The notes under the pieces are model-generated. The model was given only the letters and a program-made list of their open reading frames with translations. It did no database searches and was not told the origin of the DNA. DNA of 64,000 bases. It comes from Struthio camelus (taxonomy: Eukaryota; Chordata; Aves; Struthioniformes; Struthionidae). Where the stretch lies: NCBI RefSeq assembly GCF_040807025.1, contig NC_090947.1, positions 4,464,001-4,528,000 on the forward strand, read 5' to 3'. Every line of letters starts with the position of its first letter. The first letter of the stretch is position 1. Below are positions 57,191-64,000 of the stretch, one piece after another. A program made the translations under genes and the position numbers.

Positions 57191-59577
57191 TATCGCACAG
57201 CATCCTGACAAATCCAAGAGATTAAATAAAGCTTACAAGCTGCATCGTGGGTAATTGCATTCTACTTTGTTAGCAGTGGGTGGAAACCTGATATATGTTT
57301 ATTTCTAGGGAGGTTGAAACCCCCACACTTCTAAACTAAATAAATTAAGGCTTCTTGATTACGTTTTTAAGGATGGTGCTTTTAAAAGGAAAAGGCGTGG
57401 GGAAATGGAAGGAAGCAAAGGCCACCTCAGGGAAAGGTCAGATGACAGTGCAGAGCAAAGGAGAAGCTGACAGCAAGGGAGAAGGTCTGGTGCTCTACTT
57501 CTTGATACGTGAGATCTTAAGCAGATAACCCTCTCGGGCTAGCCAAGTACGGTTAAACTTTGTAACTGCTGAAGCATTTTGTCTGCTTCCGTGCTCAGAT
57601 CTTATTTTTACCACTTTCAGTTGCATGCTTTATGAATATTGGCTTAGAGAAGTTAAGTAATCAAATATAAAGTAGCAAGTGGCAGGAATCTGGATCGCTT
57701 TTTTTTCCCCCCTCTTCCTCTCTATTTTATATACATTCTGTGCTTTGCAATTATATTCTGCTTTGGTCCTTTGGAAGTATATCCAAAGGAAGATTTTTAT
57801 TTTTTTTTTCCACCCAGGAAAACTTGCATTCAGTTTTGGGCAGGCCATATAAATCAGACATAGAGTGCACCAGATAGCCAGTTTATATATAGACACAACG
57901 CACTTTTTCTAGCACCCTCTCTAGCATGCTTAGCTTAACAGAATTCCATTTGAGATGCAGTAAGCAGTTACTCTGGCTGGATTTGCATGTTGATAATTAC
58001 TAGGAGAAAGAGGGAAAGCACGGCATGACAAATAAGGGCAGTAAGGATATTTAACATCGGTTGAATCATTTCCTTCAAAATATTATACTTACTTTTAGAA
58101 ATGGCTGATACGACGGTAGTTGCGTGATTTTTTTTTTGCGTCAAACTGTCTACTGCTTGCTTCAGTTCTACCGCATCAGGAGCGCAGGCAGGCTGCGTGT
58201 AATGAGACATAGTATTAGTCCTACTATTGCCAAACCAGGAGAATTGTGAAAATGGATTGAGTTTCAAATTCTGTAGCTTCACAGTGAGTTTTGTCTGAAG
58301 TGTGGCCTGATTGTGCAGGAAGCATCTTGAAAAGTACAAAAGTGAGATTTAGTTTTTATCTAACAAATGGATGTTGTTCACAAAGTGCTCTGTTAATTTG
58401 AAATAACATTTTTCTTCTGCAGTAGTTTCTAACCTAGACCTTTTTTTCTAATATGTTTACCTACTTATGCAGGGTAGGAGTGGAGTCCGCAATAAGTATT
58501 CCCCCCGCCCCCCACCCTCCGCCAAGTGATGGCTCTTGGCCAGCTTCTGTGCTCTTACTTATCAGCTACTTGTCTTAATTCTTCTGAATTCAAACTTTTT
58601 ATCTTTGGAGAGCAGAAATAATAACTTACGCATAATTCTTACTCCTGAGTGTTGTCTCATTAATGAGATGCTCAGAATCCTTGGTTCTTGAAGGCAGTGG
58701 TGGCAACAGGCTAGCCAGGTTCCTGAATTGTGTGACGTGGTCTCAAGCGATATTGATGCCGGCTACAAAATATCCTAGCTTTTTCCTCAAGTTGTACTGG
58801 AGCAGGAGACCCTGGAAAGATTATTTGGCTGACAACACTTAGTACAAGACCTGAAGTAGTTCATAAAACCTGAAATCAAGTTTTCTCCCTAAAGGTCTCT
58901 TTTAAATGAAAGAACTCCAAACTGGAGGCTGGCTCTGTGCACAGCGATAGGGTTGCAACGTGTTGGGTTAGCTCCTCATCCAGTTTGGCTGCTTATGCTG
59001 TGAGATTACACTACGTAAACCTTAAACCCCAAGATAAAGAAAAAACCTATAGCTTCTAGGAAGCCCTTTTAGTTTGTCAGGCACTGCTTAATTTAGAAAT
59101 GGGTTACTTTAGGGACGTGAGAGGAAATCATGGTAATGCTATCAAATGCTTCAGTAATTAGATAGCGGAGTGCTTGGTGTTTGCTTTGCTCGAGTGCTTT
59201 TTAATGTTTCTGCTTTTAGAAGATAGCACTCAACTGTGCAACTGCTTTTTCATTTTCATGCATCTCATGCTAGTGTCAGCTGTCTTCACTGTAATATATC
59301 CTAAGTTTAGCAAATCAAAAAGTTTTAGTCTTTTGTTACAGTTTAAAGAAATGTGAAAAACCAAAAGAGCCTATTTTATTCTACTGTCTGGTGGCTTTTT
59401 CTACCATAGTATTGTTGGAAACTCCAGCAGAAGAGGATAAGGATGAACTAGAAACAGAGTGAGCTTTTCTCACTTGGACGTTCACTTTGTTCTTGGTTTG
59501 AGTCATACTGGCAGAGTACCATGGGAAAAGCTATGCTTTCTGTGCAGTCAAACTACCACCTTTTACAACTGCAACAC

Positions 59578-59596
59578 TTTTTTTTTTTTTTTTTTT
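59578..59596 (+). repeat. Poly-T tract (19 T)
   Basis: Nineteen thymines in LRRFIP1 intron 1. Confidence 0.95.
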
Positions 59597-59706
59597 GCCT
59601 TTCTTTCCATTTCTGAGTAAGTTGGTGATAATGCAGAAGAGGAGGAGAAAAAGGAGAGTTGTGTCTAATGCCTTAAAATATCTCTGAGAGCAGACAAAGT
59701 GATGGC

Positions 59707-59748
59707 ACTGATTTTAACAGGCTTGGAACTGATTTTAACAGGCTTGGA
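59707..59748 (+). repeat. 21-base perfect tandem duplication
   Basis: Two identical adjacent 21-base units (59707-59727 and 59728-59748), beginning ACTGATTTTAACAGG. Identity suggests a recent slippage or duplication event, or an assembly artefact. Confidence 0.9.
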
Positions 59749-60441
59749 AATTGTCTAGGCATCGTTAAGGGAGGGAGGGAGGGGACGTGAAGAGAAGGGA
59801 TACTGCAGATCCCTCCAGTGCAGCAGGAAAGCAGCCTTCTGTTAGGAGATGGGAAAACGGATGCACAAGCCTGGCTTGACTAGACCAGCCCTGAGAGCAG
59901 AACCCCATTTTATTATGTTTTTAAAAGTCGCCTGTTTCTTAACTCCTAAGCAATCACTTCTCTCGCCTTGCTCTTTTCCATTGCTTGAGAGATGAAGAAA
60001 CGGCTGCTCTTACCAAGTTTTCAGCTCTGCAGCAGCGAGTCGTGTGGTTTAGCTAAAGAGGGTGTCAGAGGAATGAGCTTCCTGTCATAACTGCTCAGCT
60101 CATTGTTCTTCCCCTCTCTTTGTAGCTGACTCATACTTGCAATCAAATGACACAGTTAACCCTTTAGAAGAGAAAAATTAATAACTTTTCTGTGAATGCA
60201 GGAAGCAGGAAAGTTGATATTTTTTTTCTTGTTTATTTGTGTTTTGCCTGAGCACTAGCAGTGTAGTGACTGTACCTGGAATATTTAGGTCGAAGTAGGT
60301 CAAAACATGAACTAGATCGATCTCTCTGCTTCGGGTGTTTCAGACTGCAGAGTTTTTCTGGATGTGCAGACTGCTGACTAATTTGACATTCCGTTTTTGG
60401 AACAGATGAGTGATCTGAGGTGTTTTTTGGTTTGAGACATC

Positions 60442-60467
60442 CACTGATGTCTCACTGGACATCAGTG
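60442..60467. repeat. Inverted repeat, 10-base arms
   Basis: CACTGATGTC (60442-60451) and GACATCAGTG (60458-60467) are perfectly complementary around a 6-base loop. It could form a hairpin. No function is indicated. Confidence 0.7.
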
Positions 60468-60948
60468 AGAAAGGCCGTTCTTTTTGTAGAAGAGCTGCCT
60501 CTTCCTGCCTGGATTTGGTAACATAGGAAGCCAAAATTGAGGGATTATCACTGACGTGAATTGACTAGATGATTAGCTTTGATGCAGGAAACTTGAGTTC
60601 ACTTACATACATCTAGCCTTCATCTGTCTCCTTCTCGGGATGGTTTTAGTCTAGTGTTAGTCTTTGGCATCTGAAATCCATTATAAAGTGATTAGATGGG
60701 ATGAAATTACATTTCATAAACCACAGCCCAAGTTCAGCAAAAATTGTACCGGACCTACTCACTGTGAGTATAAGCTCCCCAGTGTAGTGGATGTTGTACT
60801 ATAATAACTGCTAGACGGCAAGGTATACATTTAGAAGGAAGGCTGATTTATTAATAAAACCTTGAGGAAATGAGCTTTTGTGTCTGGGATGTCACTGGCA
60901 CTTTTTGCTCCTTGTTTCTTTCCAGTGCACATTTGAAAAGCTCTTTGC

Positions 60949-61047
60949 GGGGGGAGGGGGGGGGGGAGGAGGAAGGAAAAAGGGGGGAAGAAAAATGGGG
61001 GAAGGGTGGAAGGAGAAGGGAAAGGGGAAAAAGGGAAAAAAAGAAGG
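60949..61047 (+). repeat. Polypurine (G/A) tract, 99 bases
   Basis: An almost pure purine strand, interrupted only by T at 60996 and 61007. It starts G-rich (runs of 4 to 11 G) and becomes GGAA/GAAA-rich. It could form triplex (H-DNA) or G-quadruplex structures. The open frames across it are low-complexity artefacts. Confidence 0.9.
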
Positions 61048-64000
61048 TTTAGTGACTTTAAACTACATAGTTGAAATAGTTATTTAAAATTAAGAGAATC
61101 AGTAGAAATGATGAGTTAATGAATGACGTGAAAGAGTAGACAGGGCAAGCCAAGATAGTAGTTCTGGCTTTTTCTGTATGTAGTGTACCTTTTATCACTG
61201 CGTTTGGACTAGAGTCTTTTCATCGCATCCAAGACTCTTGGTATCCTGGCTCTTCTCCTGATGTAGTTGTAGAGGGTTTAGACTGTGATTGTTGAGCTGG
61301 AACCTCAAATAGCCTTTTGTAAAGGACGAACTTTAAAAGCATCCTGGTAAGGTTTGAGAACATAACTCTCGGCTTGATCTGTTCCTCCTGGTCTCAAAGG
61401 AGCTAAGCTAGATATGGGAAACTAAAGGGGGCAAGTTTATAGCTTGGATGCTGACAACAAATGGTATACATCTCTGATTGGGCAGGAATCGGAAGTAAAT
61501 TCATGTGCTTTTACTTCCGCTAAAAAGACTAAATAACAGTGGAAAAACTAGATTGGGCTTGTGCACTGTGGTCCCAATTGCATTTTTCCAAAGTAGGAAG
61601 TCAGGAAGCTTACCCAATTTCTTCTTATAAGATTATGGTGCAATTACCTGCCATCTGAAGCTAGAGCTTTGTCAAAAAAGACATTGATGATAATAACCGA
61701 GAGCTGAAAAAACGTAGGCACCTTTAAAAAGGGGAGGGTGCTTGTTATACATGTCACTGTTCAGACATTGGTCAAGGTTTATGCAGGCTTCTCTGAAGAC
61801 ATTTCCTTGCATTACAGATACGATACTAAACATTATCATACTGTTGATTCAGGCAGTAATTTTGGAGAAATTCTGTCTGTAAGGTAACTCTGTAAAGGCT
61901 GGATGGCATAGAAGATCTGAGTCAACTAAGCTGGACCAGCGTCTGCACTACCGATTTGGGATCTCTCTGTGGCCTCCCTCTGAAGCTGCAGGCCCACCTA
62001 TTTCTTTTCTCCCGCTTCGAAGGCAGCAGCACCTGTTTTTCCTTTTATGACTAGTGGTCTCCTTGGAGACCCTTAATACTTGCAGTTGCTTGAAAGTCAC
62101 TTGTGGACAACTTGTGATCTCCATCTGATGGAGAGGCAATGCAGCTTATGAGGGGACTAGCTCCTTAGCTAAAAGCTAGATTTTCTAAATATTAACAAAC
62201 GTCAAGTGAGGGTCAAACATACGTGAAAATAAGATTTATATTAAAGGTTTAAAAATAGTGCCAGTTATTTTGGAAGTTCGTCAACCGAAAGTCCGCTCTT
62301 ATCTCCAAGTGAGCCTCAGAATTTGCTGGCACAGTAGGGGAAATCTGGACTCTATTTGGGTGCTAAAAGTTGTGTACAAGGATGTTTATGTTTGCTTATT
62401 TGCAACTGCTTATTGAATGGAATAGATCCAGCATCCTCAGCAATTCGTTATGCTAGATTATCAAATACAGTCATTAAAAAAAAAAAAAGTTACGTAGGGC
62501 TTTATTTTGTAGCAGTAATTGATGCTTAAGACCTCTCTGACTCTTATAATTAGTGTTCTTATAAATATTCTCCATGCACAATTAAATTAAGTTACATGTT
62601 ATAGAGTGGTAAAGATTAGGTTATGAGGTTGATGAGGAATAATATGCTCTAGCAGTATTGTGATTAAAATACCTTGTAGGGAAAACGGAAGATTTCTGGT
62701 AAGGATTTTATTGATACTACTTCTATTTTGTGGAAATAATATTGTTTGCATACTGATGCCCTCAATCATTGTATAGAATATTTGCATAATAGTAAATCTG
62801 TTACACATACTTATACTCTGTAAATTCAAAAATATTTTTTGTAAGTAAAAAGTAATAGTTGTATTAAGATAAATTCTCCTACGCTAAGCTGTAGCTTTAT
62901 AATGTCCTAACATGTCAAGTCATTGAATCAGAGCTGCTTTTTGTAGTAGTGTTTGTCTTAAACGCTAGATTTTTTGATGCCTTATGTTATTTCTATAAAT
63001 GTGAGACTTCTTAACTGTGTTTCTTCCTCTAGCCATTGAGGTAGAGTGGCTTTACCTGTCATGAAAGCTGAGGCTGTGTGTTTTGGCAAAAGGAAGGGGT
63101 TTAAGCTTCCGTGTCTTCTGCACTTTTTCTTGGGATTTGCAGGGAAGAGGGGAACTTGATCTCTAAAATTAAACCAAACTTTTATTTGATTCCCCCTCCC
63201 CCCTTCTTCCAGGGAATATGTTGCAGTCTTCTATAGATATGGACAAGCAAAAAGTCCCCTTCCTAAAGGGTTTCCGTAGCGCGACTGGTTAATACTAACG
63301 TCTTCATTCTGTGCTTGGGGCTTTTGATTTTCTGAAGAACAGGTTTCTTCTTATCATCTGGAATGTCCTCCACTCTCTGTCCCCTTTCCCCTGTTGGAAG
63401 GGAAGGGTGAGGGTACGTTTCCTGCAGTCGTTCCCTTGCTCTGAGGTGGACAAATAAGGAAGGCTTGTGTTACATGCCGTAGCTATGAGAGTTATTTGGC
63501 GATGGCTGAGTTGGTCAACAGCTGCAGCCCTCTGCTATCGTGTGAACGGTTTGCTTTTTGCCCCACTGCTTATTTTAATGAGCTCGGCCTGTGTGCAGCG
63601 TAGTCCATAATAGAAAGCAGATTGCTATTCTGATGGCACCCACGGTACACTTCAGACACGTTAAGTTACCCTGTCTGCTGAGCTGCAGATGAAGGTCAAA
63701 TACCAAAATGAGGCAGATGCCTTTTTTAAGTGCTGCATCAGCTTATAAAATGTCCAAGTTTTGCCTTAAAACAAAAGGAAAGGGATTGGGGGAGGGATGG
63801 AGGATGAAAAGCAATCACTTACAAAAGAGCTGATGTTTTTTGAAAGAGGCAGCTCTTGGATTTGTGAAATTTATTTATAGCTAGATACCCTTCCTCCTCC
63901 CCTCCACCAAGTCATGATGGCTTACTGCCTGGGATTTCCCTGCTGTTGAAGTTTTCTTCTGCAGCCTCTAGTTTTATTCAGATCATACATTAGTACGGAA

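Larger units (their letters stand above)
42806..64000 (+). other. LRRFIP1: LRRFIP1 intron 1 (partial)
   Basis: At least 21 kb of intron, AT-rich after about 43450. I searched for the next exon (AEARLAAKRAARAEA...) and saw none, so the intron runs past the window end. Contents noted: AT-rich simple repeats (43028-43072, 43297-43327), a STAT/HSE-type palindrome (57152-57170), a T19 run (59578-59596), a 21-base tandem duplication (59707-59748), a 10-base-arm hairpin (60442-60467) and a polypurine tract (60949-61047). No other gene was recognised. Confidence 0.8.

Noticed and set aside
60870-61087. Gly/Glu/Lys-rich frames over the polypurine tract
   Set aside because: Artefact of G/A simple sequence.
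1-64000. CRISPR arrays, operons, tRNA or rRNA genes, intact transposons
   Set aside because: None seen. The sequence is vertebrate with spliced genes, and only a CR1-like fragment was recognised.

Overview
This is vertebrate nuclear DNA, most likely from a bird. All recognisable genes are split into short exons with GT-AG borders. The four genes found, in order, are the C-terminal half of melanophilin (MLPH, + strand), prolactin-releasing hormone (PRLH, +), a decayed-looking RAB17 (-) and the first exon of LRRFIP1 (+). This matches the human 2q37.3 order and orientation. The compact introns, few interspersed repeats, one CR1-type LINE 3' end and small GC-rich islands suggest a bird (or other sauropsid) rather than a mammal. 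The exact species cannot be read from the sequence.

Layout. 1-18822: ten consecutive in-frame MLPH coding exons, covering the myosin-Va exon-F-binding coiled coil and the C-terminal actin-binding region, down to the stop codon. 18823-20300: probable 3' UTR and spacer. 20300-22360: a CpG-rich block holding PRLH, with a TATA/CRE-like promoter, a probable non-coding first exon, two coding exons and a polyadenylation signal 27 bases after the stop. 24257-25904: three minus-strand RAB17-like exons with frameshifts, a lost residue in DxxGQE, a TGA within the NKxD exon, no upstream ATG, and no recognisable C-terminal exon. 25905-42280: about 16 kb with no recognised gene. 42280-42970: CpG-island promoter and first coding exon of LRRFIP1. 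42806-64000: its first intron, with no second exon found.

The genes are neighbours, not an operon. MLPH links Rab27a-melanosomes to myosin Va and actin. PRLH encodes an amidated RFamide neuropeptide. RAB17 is an epithelial Rab GTPase. LRRFIP1 is a coiled-coil nucleic-acid/Flightless-interacting protein. I found no new biological system. The observation most worth checking is the apparent lineage-specific inactivation of RAB17 between two intact neighbours. Next are the PRLH gene architecture, an intragenic CpG island in MLPH, and several candidate regulatory or structured elements.
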